From contig OY992835.1 in assembly GCA_963921425.1 (NCBI GenBank), positions 25,743,322-25,807,321 of the forward strand: a stretch of 64,000 nucleotides of DNA, in the 5' to 3' direction. The notes below the pieces were generated by a model. That model was given only the letters and a program-made list of their open reading frames with translations, had not been told where the DNA came from and did not search any database. The stretch is from Dryas octopetala. Taxonomy: Eukaryota; Streptophyta; Magnoliopsida; Rosales; Rosaceae. Made by a program: the position numbers and the translations under genes. The first letter of the stretch is position 1. The number at the start of each line of letters is the position of its first letter. Of the stretch, positions 36,501 through 49,106 are shown piece by piece.

Positions 36501-38050
36501 GGAAGGTAAAAAAAAAAAAAAAAAAGATATGTGTTTCAACTGCTTTGTTGCAGTTACTAAATGGGCATGAGTCTTTTCCCCAAGGCACTTCCATTTCACC
36601 GTGTCCTATGATTTGGGATACAAGTTCTGCATAGCTTTATATTTACTCCCATGGTAGCTTTCTCATTTAAATAAATTGGACTGAAATTCCCCTTTTGACT
36701 ATTCTATGCATCTACATGCCTTTTCTTCCATGCGTCATATAATATTAATCGACAAGGTTTCTTCTGTCATAGGCTCCACTATGTAATGTCAAAGAAATGA
36801 AGGTCACAAAAAGAGGAAACCTATTTCCTCTTGATTTTCTTCCTGAGGTATTTGTGACATCTAATTTCAACATTTATGATTGGAAATTTAGAACAATAGT
36901 AGGCCTGACAAAGAAATTGCTGAACAAAGGTTTTTTTTCCTTTCCCTGCTCAACTTAGGTGTACCGTAATTTTCTGTCATATTGCAGGTAACTTATGTGC
37001 CACTATCAGTGGTAATAACCGCTTTCAAGAAGCAAAATGTTAACAGACCCCTTGAAGGATTTGGAGTTTTTGTTCCCTCTAAAGAGCAGAAAAGTGGTTT
37101 AAAAAATCTTGGTAATGCTTGGCAGTGGCCCAGTGACATGGAATAACTGATTCGTTCTCCTAACTAATATGGTCACTATGTCTGTTGTACAGGCACTCTC
37201 TTTTCCTCCATGATGTTTCCAGATCGTGCACCTAGTGACCTATATCTTTATACCACTTTTGTTGGGGGAAGTCGAAACAGGGAATTAGCAAAAGCTTCAA
37301 CGTATGGGAAGCTTCAGTGCTTTCAATTTTGCACCACAGCCATTTTTTTCTGTCCTTGATATTGTGCAATTAATTCTATATTATTCACTCAACAATTACA
37401 CAGAAACATATATGCACTTTGTAATTTGACATGGCTAATACTTTTCTCCTCTTAACTATTGCTCTAGGGATGAGTTGAAGCAATTTGTTACCTCTGACAT
37501 TAGGCACTTGTTAGGAGCGGAAGGCAATCCCACATTTGTGAAGTAAATAATCTATTTTTATCTTTTCTCTTCTTGTAGTTAAAATAATTGAAATGAATAT
37601 TTTAAGAGCCTATGTATTACCAATTTTTTAGATAGTTATCTTATAGCTTGAAGTACACTTAATGGCAGCCATTTCCACTGGAGTAAAGCAGTTCCATTGT
37701 ATGGGCGTAACTATGATTCAGTTATAGAAGCAATTGAGAGGATGGAGAAAAATCTTCCTGGGTTCTTCTATGCAGGTAAGTACTCACCAACTGTGAGTTT
37801 TAGATATAGAAACTAATGATCTGGATAATTAATGATTTTCAATCCTCCACTGGATGAGTGGTGCCCTTATAGTTTTTTTTTTTTTTTTTGTGTATGTGGT
37901 ATACAAACTATGAATATTTTAGGTAACCATAGGGGTGGACTCTCTGTTGGAAAATCAATAGCTTCTGGGTGCAAAGCAGCTGAACTTGTAATCTCCTATC
38001 TGGAATCTTCTTCAGATGAAAAGACACTTCAGGAAGGATCTTCATTTTAG
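33555..38050 (+). CDS. PPO2: Protoporphyrinogen oxidase 2, copy A
   Basis: FAD enzyme that oxidises protoporphyrinogen IX to protoporphyrin IX in haem/chlorophyll synthesis; PPO2 is the mitochondrial/plastid isoform. 18 exons: 33555-33585, 33761-33800, 33920-34055, 34145-34210, 34336-34386, 34555-34611, 34789-34856, 34971-35007, 35155-35220, 35535-35575, 35833-35965, 36161-36331, 36773-36847, 36988-37111, 37193-37301, 37468-37542, 37669-37775, 37923-38050. The frame closes at 504 aa, the usual PPO2 length. The Rossmann motif [17 protein letters not shown] and [13 protein letters not shown] (FAD binding) and the C-terminal [12 protein letters not shown] are intact. Intron 7 has a GC donor. Copy A departs from conserved residues: GAITM for GANTM, VAYTSGG for VAGTSGG, and KQNVN, GFGVF and KNLGT for KENVK, GFGVL and KTLGT. 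It may be weakened or diverging. No frameshift or stop. Confidence 0.94.
33591..33614. repeat. (CT)12 microsatellite at PPO2-A intron 1 donor
   Basis: Twelve CT units start five bases after the exon 1 border (GTAAT then CT repeats). Confidence 0.95.
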
Positions 38051-41000
38051 AAATAGGAAGTGTATTCCTTGTACATAGACGTCTTTCAATCTAGGATGTC
38101 AGAGCGGGTTGTGTTTGTAGAATCTGTAAACTATTACCCTTTTTTAAAGTTGGAAGTGAAATAGGGCCAAAAGGCAAAGTTTTTATTTTTTTGGGTTTCA
38201 GAAAGGCCAAGTTTTAGTAGTAAATATCAAACATACTACACCTGACCTCGTGATATAAAATACATGCTTTCGTGGATTTTGCAATAGGTGAGCATTTTTA
38301 TTCTTAAATTGAGGATTTGCCCAATCCCTTATCAATTGACTGGTTGGAGTGGTCAGAGAAAGCCAGAAAGGAAGCTGGGAGAGGTACGTTATTTCATTCT
38401 ATTCAATTGATCACCTTCTACTTGTGCAGCCACTGTTTATAGAAATCCGATGCAATGGGATGATGATTTTGTTGGTTTATTGGTGACTTTAAGAGGTGTT
38501 ACCTCTTAGTCGAAACATTAGATGCACTACTATAACAATTGAAATACTGTGGGGCTTTTCATTTAGGTGATTCTGAAGATATGAAAGAGCTGTTTGGCTA
38601 AGTTAGGCCACTTGTTAGCTTCTGAACCATGGCTTGGGGCCTTTGGGCTTAGACTCCTTCGTGGCAAGTACATGAGAAATGGAACTTTCTATAGGGAGAT
38701 AGAATTAGCTTACAATTGTGGGTTTGGAAAGGCATTACCATTAAAAAGACCTAGTTAATGGTCATAAAATTTGCATTTTTTTTGGTGGGTGAAGACCTAG
38801 GCAGAGACTTGAGGTGGACAATGAGGCTATAGCTATGACTATTGGGCACTTTTTCTTTTGATTCTAGGAATAAAATATGGGCAATATGTTGAGTTCATAT
38901 GCTCTGTGACTGTGAGAATCCAAATATCCCAGAAACAAGAGCTTAAGAGCCCAAGTCATGGTATTGGTAGGGCTGCAATTAATGCGTTCCCTCTTGGTTA
39001 ATTTATCCCATAAGATAAGGCGGTGGGGCTGGAAAGATGGGCTTACAGTAGATGCATGGGGCCTCCTGCCCACTTTCGTCTGTTCATCAATGGCTCCAAA
39101 TCTGGTCCCTCTCAAATCCTTGTCCTGTCCTCTCATGTTTTTCAGAATTCATCATTTTCACATTAATTGTACTACTTTTTTTTTTCTTTGGTTTTTTACT
39201 TTTTTCATTATAAAATTGTTATTGCTTCTGCAGTGGATGCTGAAAGTTGTATTGTCTTGCCTGAAAATAAGAGTCAACTCTTTTTATGGTTATTTTTGTC
39301 TGACTTGTGCCTATAATGGAACCGAATCTGTTTTACTTTGATTAATTTATGATTAGTTGCATAGGGGTAGGAACAAATTGACAATCATCTGTCAGAAAAG
39401 CCTCATTAATATGCTAATCATGCCAAAATGAAAATGTTGAAGAATCAAAGATTCTTTTTTTAGAAGAAGTAGCTCTCACTGTTGCGGGTTATAACTTATT
39501 CATTCTTTTTTTATGAGAAGAAATCCTGAATTCTGATATCATGAATGTCAGTTGATAATAAAAAAAAACTTTTTCATGATAGTATGAATGTCATGAATTC
39601 TGATATCATGAATCCCAGGTTATGGTCACCGATTTTCTGGAAAGAAATCCTGAATTCAAATGTCATGAAAGTCAGTTGATAATTAAAAAACTTTTTCATT
39701 CCTATTTCCCTCACTACTGTCCACCTTCTTCTTAAATGTTTAGTTCCAGGCATTAATCCTTTTTATGATTTAGATTAATGATAAACACCAATGTTTCAAC
39801 AAACATTTAGAAGCTACATTAATATGGTCTTCTCGTATAGAACTGGTCAAAAGTTCAAAAGTTGGTCTTGCTCTAAAATCTAAACAGAATGGTATAGTCG
39901 TTTGCTTTTCCATGGAACTGCTTTATGCTTTATGAGTTTATGCTACACAATCAGACTTTAAAGCAGACACATTGTTGGAATCTAAAAAGTGCTTTTATGG
40001 GGATGTTTAACCAAAATAGATGACCATCATACCATATCAGTATACCACCAAGATGAGTCATGAGTCATGACTCGCAAATGATATAATATTGAAAGCAGGT
40101 TTTCATCTTTATGTGAGAGATTGTGCATTGCCTAATGAACTTGGGATTTTGACTGAGTCAGTGAGATGCCAAATCCAAAAGCGAAAAAAGAAGAAGAAAT
40201 AGAGAACCCCACCAACATGCTACATGCCTCTTTGTTTGGGCTGTGGAACAGGCTGAACAGCATACAACAAGACTCCTCCAATAATATGCTCCAACTTCTA
40301 TGCGCCTTTTAAGGCGCGTGGGTGAGAAGTGGAAGCCCACCAGCACACCAAAGCTAAAGCTGGTGTGGTGGCAGCGGAAGCAGAGCCACATTGGCTTTCT
40401 CATTGGCAGGTGCTAACTCTTACGCTACATGGGTGTGAGTGATTCAACTCTTCCTCTGCTTTAATCATGAATTAATTAATATTTATCACATTAATATAAT
40501 AATTTTCTAATCAGAATTTTATGGGATTCCAAAGTCTACAGCTTTGCAGCAACATGGTTTTGCATTCAAAACAGCCTGTGGGCCGTGGCCGTGCAAAGGG
40601 CAACGGACCCAGAAAACCCTTCATTTCCCAACAAGCCCCTACTCTTTTTTTTTTTTTTTTTACATTAACAATTTAATTCTTTCGAGTTTCAGTGTCTGAA
40701 TCTGCACATTAATATGATTTATTATTTAAGACAAAGAATGACTTCCAAAATCGTAGTTGGTATTTGGTAAGTAATTATTATTACTTATTAGAAGTAAACT
40801 GGAAAATGCATTATCCCAACTAACATAGTGACTGCTACCGTTTCATAAATGGACGATAATAATACAGTAACAGTATAACAGTGAAAATTTAGAAGCAGGG
40901 TCGATTTGGTCATATCAAAATCAAACCCATCAAATGCCATAGAGAGGGAAAACCACGTGTCATGTGATGGCCGATGCTGCAATTACCAGCGGAATGTTAG

Positions 41001-41270
41001 GAAATTCACGAGAATCAACAAGAAGCCAAAACCCAACAACGAAATAAACCACTATTTTTATTACATTACAGCTTCAGTGACTCAGTCTGAGACTCACCGC
41101 AGACCCTCCCCATTCCCATTGCCTTTGTCTTTCTCTTAGAGGAAACCGGCCCCATAATTGTTATTTGTCAGTGACCACACCCACAGAAAACCAGCACTAA
41201 ATGCCTTAACACTGTCCTGTACGGCCCTTTCCAACCACCTTCATAAATCATAATAAGCCCCACTTTTCAG
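38051..41270. other. Spacer between PPO2-A and the truncated receptor gene
   Basis: Holds the PPO2 3' UTR (from 38051) and the upstream region of the receptor gene. The whole stretch recurs in unit B. Short ORFs near 38860-39340 are conserved between units simply because the DNA is duplicated; they show no family motif. Poly(T) runs are present at about 39178 and 40647. Confidence 0.5.
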
Positions 41271-42046
41271 TGTTCCACTCCACAAACACATTCATTGACC
41301 AAGAACAAGAACAATGGTGTTGCTCTTAATGGTTTTTTAGTTCCCATTTTCAAGGTTTGTCTCCAACATTATCTGCATTCATCTCCTGTTTTTTCTGTGT
41401 GTTGTTCTCTGTAAACCCAGAAAATTCTTAAAGATACTTGCTCTGGATGATTTATTTAGCCTTGTGTTTCTTCATGGGCTTTTAACCAACTTGTTTACTA
41501 AGCATTCAAAATTTTCCAGGAACGTGCCCAGTTAATTTTCCAGGAGGAATCATCGAATTTGGGCTACCCAGAAAAAATTCGTAACTCTTTCATGAGACGT
41601 GGGAGTACTGAGCTAGGATTTATGCTTTGCTTCATGAGCTTAGTTATGGAGATCGATCTCTTTTGCTGATATTTCGTAAGATTTTATGAGTCTGTTGATG
41701 TTACCCCTGAAGTTCACAGTCCAGCTTTAATTCAACTGTTTATGTCCAGCTTTATGACAAAAACTAGAGGCTAAACTTTGAAGCTTGTGCAATGGGACAT
41801 TTTTACTTGTTAATTACAGTAATTTTGTCATGGGTTCTGTTCCTCCCAAGTACACATGAATTACAAACCTCTCAGACCCAAGTCTTATTGCAGCTAAGGA
41901 AACATTTGGAGTACCTCAAAATTCAAATATATACCAACCTATTTTTCTCTCCTTTAGTCAATTTGCAAAATGATATTAAGTTTGATCATGTAAAGGGCGC
42001 CATCCCATTAAAACACGAAACGACAATCCCAGGCCCGGACCACTAG
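41271..42046 (+). pseudogene. Truncated LRR receptor gene fused to intergenic DNA
   Basis: The upstream and leader region from 41271 and the first 41 codons (ATG at 41792) match the complete gene at 53767. The match stops at 41915, where sequence equal to 31131 onward begins. The frame continues for 43 codons of formerly intergenic DNA to TAG at 42044-42046. The resulting 84-residue ORF keeps the signal peptide (MGHFYLLITVILSWVLFLPS) but no leucine-rich repeat or kinase. If transcribed it could give a small secreted chimeric peptide; otherwise it is a pseudogene. The leader includes the same apparent 5' UTR intron (TTTTCAAG|GTTTGT donor near 41355) as the parent. Confidence 0.9.
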
Positions 42047-43122
42047 CTTTGTTCACTTCCACTTAACTACCATAAAGTAAGAGTTGTTTTGAAGCCATAT
42101 TTGGTTCAAGGCTCTAATTACTCCTCCAATTATGTATTAAAATATGTTGCTTTGCTTGTGGTTCAGAGTTCACTAACTCAAGCAAATTTGATATAATCAC
42201 AAATGTAATCATGTTCAGGAGTGAGCATCTTTGTCTTCGATCTTTTTAGAAAAATTGGGAGCAATTACCAAATAATTAATTCATTTATTAAATTTAATCG
42301 TGTTTTTTTGGCCTCACGTACGTACGTATGGGATTAGAAAAAGCCAAAACAGATGCTTGAAGGAGCCGAAATCGTCAATTAATCGTCCAAAACACGGGGA
42401 AATGATGCTATGAATTAAGGTTGGTGCGGTGGGAAACCTATGTATGATAAAGGCACCATTTAAAAAATATATGCATGTTTTCTTTTTAAGTTTGTATAGT
42501 TCTGTAGTGGGGTTTCACTGTTGATGGAGATGGAAAATTGGAAATCATGGAATGAGCTTAATTTTCGTTAAATTAATGATCGTTTAAGGAAAGCTTCAAG
42601 ACTATGTTGTTTCAAATTACAAGTAGCAACGCTCCTTCTCCTAATTATAATTTTTTCATCTAAAGCACACATTCCCAACTCCTTGACTCAACCTGGTGAT
42701 GATGACCCGCCTTGTAGAAATTTTGTTTCAATTATAGTTATTATAATGATGGTAATTAGCATCCAAAAAAAAAACTACAAAAAATTTTGTTTCAATTATA
42801 GTTATTATAGTTGCACACCCCGATCAATTATCAACATGGCTATCGAACTATGGTCAATTTCGACGTGTTTTCCAAACTATAATCGGGCCAGACCAAAAAC
42901 AAAAAAAAATTTAATCGGGCTTTTTTTTTTCAGTATATTGGGCTTTAAGCCCCTCCAAAGTCCAATAACAAATCACTCCGTGGCCAGGCCCGTATGTAAC
43001 TACCCGAAGTAACAATTGGCCCAGTCCCGTTACATTATCACCTCTTGGACAATAATAAGTCGACAACTCCTCCGTGGATTTTATCGGAAAAAAACTCCTC
43101 CGTCTCAGCTCACCAGCGCAAA
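42047..43122. other. Unit B sequence upstream of PPO2-B
   Basis: Corresponds to 31265-33554 of unit A without the two MITEs. Contains a direct repeat of a ~25-bp TTTTGTTTCAATTATAG segment (42721-42745 and about 42786-42810) not found as a pair in unit A. The PPO2-B promoter must lie here; no TATA box was assigned. Confidence 0.6.
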
Positions 43123-43154
43123 ATGACCTCAGCTACCAACGAAGATAAGAAGAG

Positions 43155-43195
<41 letters not shown>

Positions 43196-46100
43196 CACAA
43201 TGAGGAACAATCCAAATTGAAACAAATGAATGCAAAATTAATCGAAAATGAAAAAAATTAATCAAATTTATATAACTTTTTGGCATTTGTTAGCAGCCTA
43301 GTAATGTGAAATGATAATCTTTTGTGGGGTTTTCAGGCTCTGTCAAAAGAGTAGCTGTTGTTGGTGCTGGTGTAAGGTATGTTAGTCAATTATAGCATTG
43401 CAGCTTTTAACCAAGTAGCAGTGTTAGACATTATTTGTTTTGTGTTCGATTTTTTTTTCCAAAACTTTGACTGACTTATGTTACAATTGCTCAAGCGGGC
43501 TTACTGCCGCCTACAAGCTGAAATCACATGGCTTCAAGGTCACAGTATTTGAAGCTGAGGGAAGAGCTGGAGGGAAGTTAAGAAGTGTTTCATATGATGG
43601 TCTAATTTGGGATGAAGGAGCGAATACAATGGTGAATTGTTTACTATTGAACTATTGAAGGGTACTCTATAGTTATTATGATGCCTATGCTAACATTGAG
43701 GTTTTATTGCCCTTTTGCAGACTGAGAGTGAAATGGAGGTCCAAACTTTGCTCGATGATCTTGGACTTCGAGAAAAGCAACAATTTGTAAGGGGTTCTAT
43801 TTATATCTCACATATGTACGAGTGTTAAATTATAGTTTGTCCAAACTCTGCTGCTGTGGCTGATTTTTGTATTGATATAATGATTAAATTGGTTGTTGTC
43901 TACTGTTACAGCCAATCTCACAGAACAAACGTTATATCGTAAGGGATGGGTCGCCTGTGCTGGTATGTCTTGCTTGTTGAATCTGTATTGTTAAATGAGT
44001 TTGCATCTTGTAATGGTTATTTGTAAGACATATGTAATACTTTTTTCTTTATTTTTTGGGGTTTGTATTTCCTTATATAGCTGGCTGTTCCTGACTGTGA
44101 CCGTTACCTTTGGTCCATTTTTCACATCAGATACCAACGAATCCAGTCGCACTGATCAAGAGCAACATTCTTTCTACAAAATCAAAGGTTTATTTTCTAC
44201 AATATGCAGCATGTCCAATGAGTTAGTTTCATAGTTATTTAATCATCTTGCAATTCTGGTCAGAATCAATGCAAAATATCTTGTTTGGGCAACAAAAAGC
44301 TTGCCACAAGCCCGCCATATCATTTAAGTATGCATCAAATTGAGTATAGATTTCTGTATCACAGTTTCAGATTATTCTGGAGCCATTTTTGTGGAAGAAA
44401 AAAAGAGTTTCCAATGATTGCACCCAAGAAAGGCAAGTAGTCTCCTCTGTCACTAAATTTTTTTGCACTTCCACTTAGTCTCTTATTTACTTGTTTTTTT
44501 TTTCCAAAGTGATTTTCTTAGAATTCTAGTTTTTTGCTTGTTCTTCTGCAGTGTCGGTGGGTTCTTTCAGAATCATTTTGGGAAAGAGGTATATATTGCA
44601 TTGCAATAGTTTTCCAAATATAGTCTTTTGCTTTCTCTGAGGATTGATTACGCACATCATGCTGTCAAAATCCTTGCAATTGTTGAAATTTTTTTTTTTA
44701 ATGTTTTTTTTATAATATTATTGTTATCATTTTTGCTTGGAAGGTTGTTGATTATCTCGTTGACCCCTTTGTTGCCGGCACAAGTGGTGGAGATCCTGAG
44801 TCTCTTTCTGTGAGTAATGTAACAGAATTTGGGTGACTTGTGTGTATTTCACACCTGTGACTAATGTTTTTGTTTCTTAACTCATCAATTGTTACCTGAA
44901 ACTGGAAAAGATATTTAAGCTGCCTTTCTACTTTTTCCATGCATCCATTTCACAAATCTGGTCAAGGCTGAGACAAGAAAACCCCTTTCCCAATACCACA
45001 AATTTTGGGTTTTCTGAGTTGGTCTTTTCAGCCTTGTTATTTTGTGAGTTACACCATGGTTCTGTTGGTGCTTATTCATTTTCTTGTGTCTTTAATAATT
45101 CTATTGTGTTGCCTTGTGATCCTTCAAACAGATGCGCCATTCTTTTCCGGAGCTATGGAATATAGAAAAAAGGTATATTCTTTAGTCTACCTAAAACTGA
45201 AATTACATTTAGGAATAAAATTAATATTGGATCTGTATCATCTACCCTGACCGATTCTAACAAAAAGCAGTTGGTTTCTTGTTATCCTTGCTTTCACTAG
45301 TGATATTAATATGGATGGTGAACTAGTGTTGTGATTAATATAAGTAAAAGTTACTAAACAATATTCTGTAGTTAATGCTTGTGGCATTATCTATATTTGT
45401 TGTAAGCACCAGATTCTCTATTTTATCAGGTTTGGTTCTGTTATTGCTGGGGCAATTCAATCAAAATTATCTGCCAGAAAGGAAAAAGTTGGAGAAACAA
45501 AGGATTCTGTAGAAAAAGGGAAGCGTCAGCGTGGTTCATTTTCCTTTCAAGGTGGAATGCAGGTATAATTTTTTTGGGTTACTTTCCTTCCTCAAAGGTT
45601 ACGAAAACTTTTGTAATTTCATGTTTTTCCCAATGTTATCTTATTTAGAATGTTCCTCTTGTCTGTAACTTTAGTTGCAAACATTTCGTTTATATCTTTG
45701 TTGCACATCATATATATTTAAAACTAAAATGCTTTTTTAATTTTCTGTCTAGTGCAGACACTCACTGATATGTTGTGCAATCAGCTTGGAAAAGATGAGA
45801 TTAAACTAAACTCAAAGGTTTTGTCATTATCTTACCGTCATGGTGGGAATTCTGCATTAGAAAGTTGGTCAATTTCCTCTGATGCTAATGTTGACAAGCA
45901 TTTATCTGTCGATGCTGTAATCATGACGGTTAGTACATATATCATTATTACTAAGTACATGATTTTAGTGGTTTATTGACTTTCTCGTTGGGGCACCTGT
46001 TGGTTCCCATGTAATCAGGCATAACAAGGTGTGATTATGCATCCAACATTGTTTCTATGGAAAACATTTGTTTTTTGAAATAAATCAAGACAGACCTGGA

Positions 46101-47644
46101 AGGTAAAAAAAAAAAAAAAAAGATATGTGTTTCAACTGCTTCGTTGCAGTTACTAAATGGGCATGAGTCTTTTCCCCAAGGCACTTCCATTTCACCGTGT
46201 CCTATGATTTGGGATACAAGTTCTGCATGGCTTTATATTTACTCCCATGGTAGCTTTCTCATTTAAATAAATTGGACTGAAATTCCCCTTTTGACTATTC
46301 TATGCATCTACTTGCCTTTTCTTCCATGCTTCATATAATATTAATCGACAAGGTTTCTTCTGTCATAGGCTCCACTATGTAATGTCAAAGAAATGAAGGT
46401 CACAAAAAGAGGAAACCTATTTCCTCTTGATTTTCTTCCTGAGGTATTTGTGACATCTAATTTCAACATTTATGATTGGAAATTTAGAACAATAGTAGGC
46501 CTGACAAAGAAGTTGCTGAACAAAGGGTTTTTTTCCTTTCCCTGTTCAACTTAGGTGTACCGTAATTTTTTCTGTCATATTGCAGGTAACTTATGTACCA
46601 CTATCAGTGGTAATAACCGCTTTCAAGAAGGAAAATGTTAAGAGACCCCTTGAAGGATTTGGAGTTCTTGTTCCCTCTAAAGAGCAGAAAAGTGGTTTAA
46701 AAACTCTTGGTAATGCTTGGCAGTGGCCCAGTGACATGGAATAACTGATTCGTTCTCCTAACTAATATGGTCACTATGTCTGTTGTACAGGCACTCTCTT
46801 TTCCTCCATGATGTTTCCAGATCGTGCACCTAGTGACCTATATCTTTATACCACTTTTGTTGGGGGAAGTCGAAACAGGGAATTAGCAAAAGCTTCAGCG
46901 TATGGGAAGCTTCAGTGCTTTCAATTTTGCACCGCAGCCATTTTTTTCTGTCCTTGATATTGTGCAATTAATTCTATATTATTCACTCAACAATTACACA
47001 GAAACATATATGCACTTTGTAATTTGACATGGCTAATACTTTTCTCCTCTTAACTATTGCTCTAGGGATGAGTTGAAGCAAATTGTTACCTCTGACATTA
47101 GGCACTTGTTAGGAGCGGAAGGCAATCCCACATTTGTGAAGTAAATAATCTATTTTTATCTTTTCTCTTCTTGTAGTTAAAAGAATTGAAATGAATATTT
47201 TAAGAGCCTATGTATTACCAATTTTTTAGATAGTTATCTTATAGCTTGAAGTACACTTAATGGCAGCCATTTCCACTGGAGTAAAGCATTTCCATTGTAT
47301 GGGCGTAACTATGATTCAGTTATAGAAGCAATTGAGAGGATGGAGAAAAATCTTCCTGGGTTCTTCTATGCAGGTAAGTACTCACCAACTGTGAGTTTTA
47401 GATATAGAAACTAATGATCTGGATAATTGATGATTTTCAGTCCTCCACTGGATGAGTGGTGCCCTTATAGTTTTTTTTTTTTGGTGTATGTGGTATACAA
47501 ACTATGAATATTTTAGGTAACCAAAGGGGTGGACTCTCTGTTGGAAAATCAATAGCTTCTGGGTGCAAAGCAGCTGAACTTGTAATCTCCTATCTGGAAT
47601 CTTCTTCAGATGAAAAGACACTGCAGGAAGGATCTTCATTTTAG
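43123..47644 (+). CDS. PPO2: Protoporphyrinogen oxidase 2, copy B
   Basis: Same 18-exon gene as copy A. Exon 1 is 43123-43153 ([10 protein letters not shown]), exon 2 is 43337-43376, and the last exon starts after TTTTAG near 47516 and stops at 47642-47644. All splice sites are conserved, including the GC donor of intron 7 (AAAG|GCAAGT near 44430). Residues conserved across plant PPO2 and altered in copy A are intact here: [42 protein letters not shown]. Unusual changes of its own are GNQRGG for GNHRGG near the C terminus and CNQLG for CKQLG. It is likely the functional or ancestral-like copy, but the His to Gln change deserves a test. The CT microsatellite after the first donor is longer than in copy A. 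Confidence 0.94.
43159..43192. repeat. (CT)17 microsatellite at PPO2-B intron 1 donor
   Basis: The same tract as in copy A but with 17 units, so repeat length has changed since the duplication. Confidence 0.95.
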
Positions 47645-49106
47645 AAATAGGAAGCGTATCCTTGTACATAGACGTCTTTCAATCTAGGATGTCAGAGCGG
47701 GTTGTGTTTGTAGAATCCGTAAACTATTACCCTTTTTTAAAGTTGAAGTGAAATAGGGCCAAAAGGCAAAGTTTTTATTTTTTTGGGTTTCAGAAAGGCC
47801 AAGTTTTAGTAGTAAATATCAAACATACTACACCTGACCTCGTGATATAAAATACATGCTTTCGGGGATTTTGCAATAGGTTAGCATTTTTATTCTTAAA
47901 TTGAGGATTTGCGCAATCCCTTATCAATTGACTGGTTGGAGTGGTCAGAGAAAGCCAGAAAGGAAGCTGGGAGAGGTACGTTATTTCATTCTATTCAATT
48001 GATCACCTTCTAGTTGTGCAGCCACTGTTTATAGAAATCCGATGCAATGGGATGATGATTTTGTTGGTTTATTGGTAACTTTTAGAGGTATTACCTCTTA
48101 GTCGAAACATTAGATGCGCTACTATTACAATTGAAATACTGTGGGGCTTTTCATTTAGGTGATTCTGAAGATATGAAAGAGCTGTTTGGCTAAGTTAGGC
48201 CACATGTTAGCTTCTGAACCATGGTTTAGGGCCTTTGGGCTTAGACTCCTTCCTAGCAAGTACATGAGAAATGGAACTTTCTATAGGGAGATAGAATTAG
48301 CTTACAATTGTGGGTTTGGAAAGGCATTACCATTAAAAAGACCTGGTTAATGGTCATAAAATTTGCATTTTTTTTGGTGGGTGATGACCTGGGCAGAGAC
48401 TTGAGGTGGACAATGAGGCTATAGCTATGACTATTGGGCACTTTTTCTTTTGATTCTAGGAATAAAATATGGGCAATATGTTGAGTTCATATGCTCTGTG
48501 ACTGTGAGAATCCAAATATCCCAGAAACAAGAGCTTAAGAGCCCAAGTCATGGTATTGGTAGGGCTGCAATTGATGCATTCCCTCTTGGTTAATTTATCC
48601 CATAAGATAAGGCGGTGGGGCTGGAAAGATGGGCTTACAGTAGATGCATGGGGGCCTCCTGCCCACTTTCGTCTGTTCATCAATGGCTCCAAATCTTGTC
48701 CCTCTCAAATCCTTGTCCTGTCCTCTCATGTTTTTCAGAATTCATCATTTCCACATTAATTGTACTACTTTTTTTTTTCCTTTGGTTTTTTACTTTTTTC
48801 ATTATAAAATTGTTATTGCTTCTGCAGTGGATGCTGAAAGTTGTATTGTCTTGCCTGAAAATAAGAGTCGACTCTTTTTATGGTTATTTTTGTCTGACTT
48901 GTGCCTATAATGGAACCGAATCTGTTTTACTTTGATTAATTTATGATTAGTTGCACATGGGTAGGGACAAATTGACAATCATCTGTCAGAAAAGCCTCAT
49001 TAATATGCTAATCATGCCAAAATGAAAATGTTGAAGAATCAAAGATTCTTTTTCTAGAAGAAGCAGCTCTCACTGTTGCGGGTTATAACTTATTCATTCT
49101 TTTTTT

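Larger units (their letters stand above)
31131..41915 (+). repeat. Tandem duplication, unit A (10.8 kb)
   Basis: Unit A starts at the ACC of 31131-31133 and ends at 41915, where the truncated receptor exon meets a second copy of the same start sequence. It holds an intergenic start, PPO2 copy A, a 3-kb spacer and the receptor gene promoter, leader and 41 codons. It is nearly identical to unit B over exons, introns and spacers, apart from transposon insertions and small indels. Confidence 0.96.

Noticed and set aside
38864..39341. Overlapping ORFs that recur in both tandem units
   Set aside because: Their conservation is explained by the duplication; frames differ between units (48456-48935) and no motif is present.
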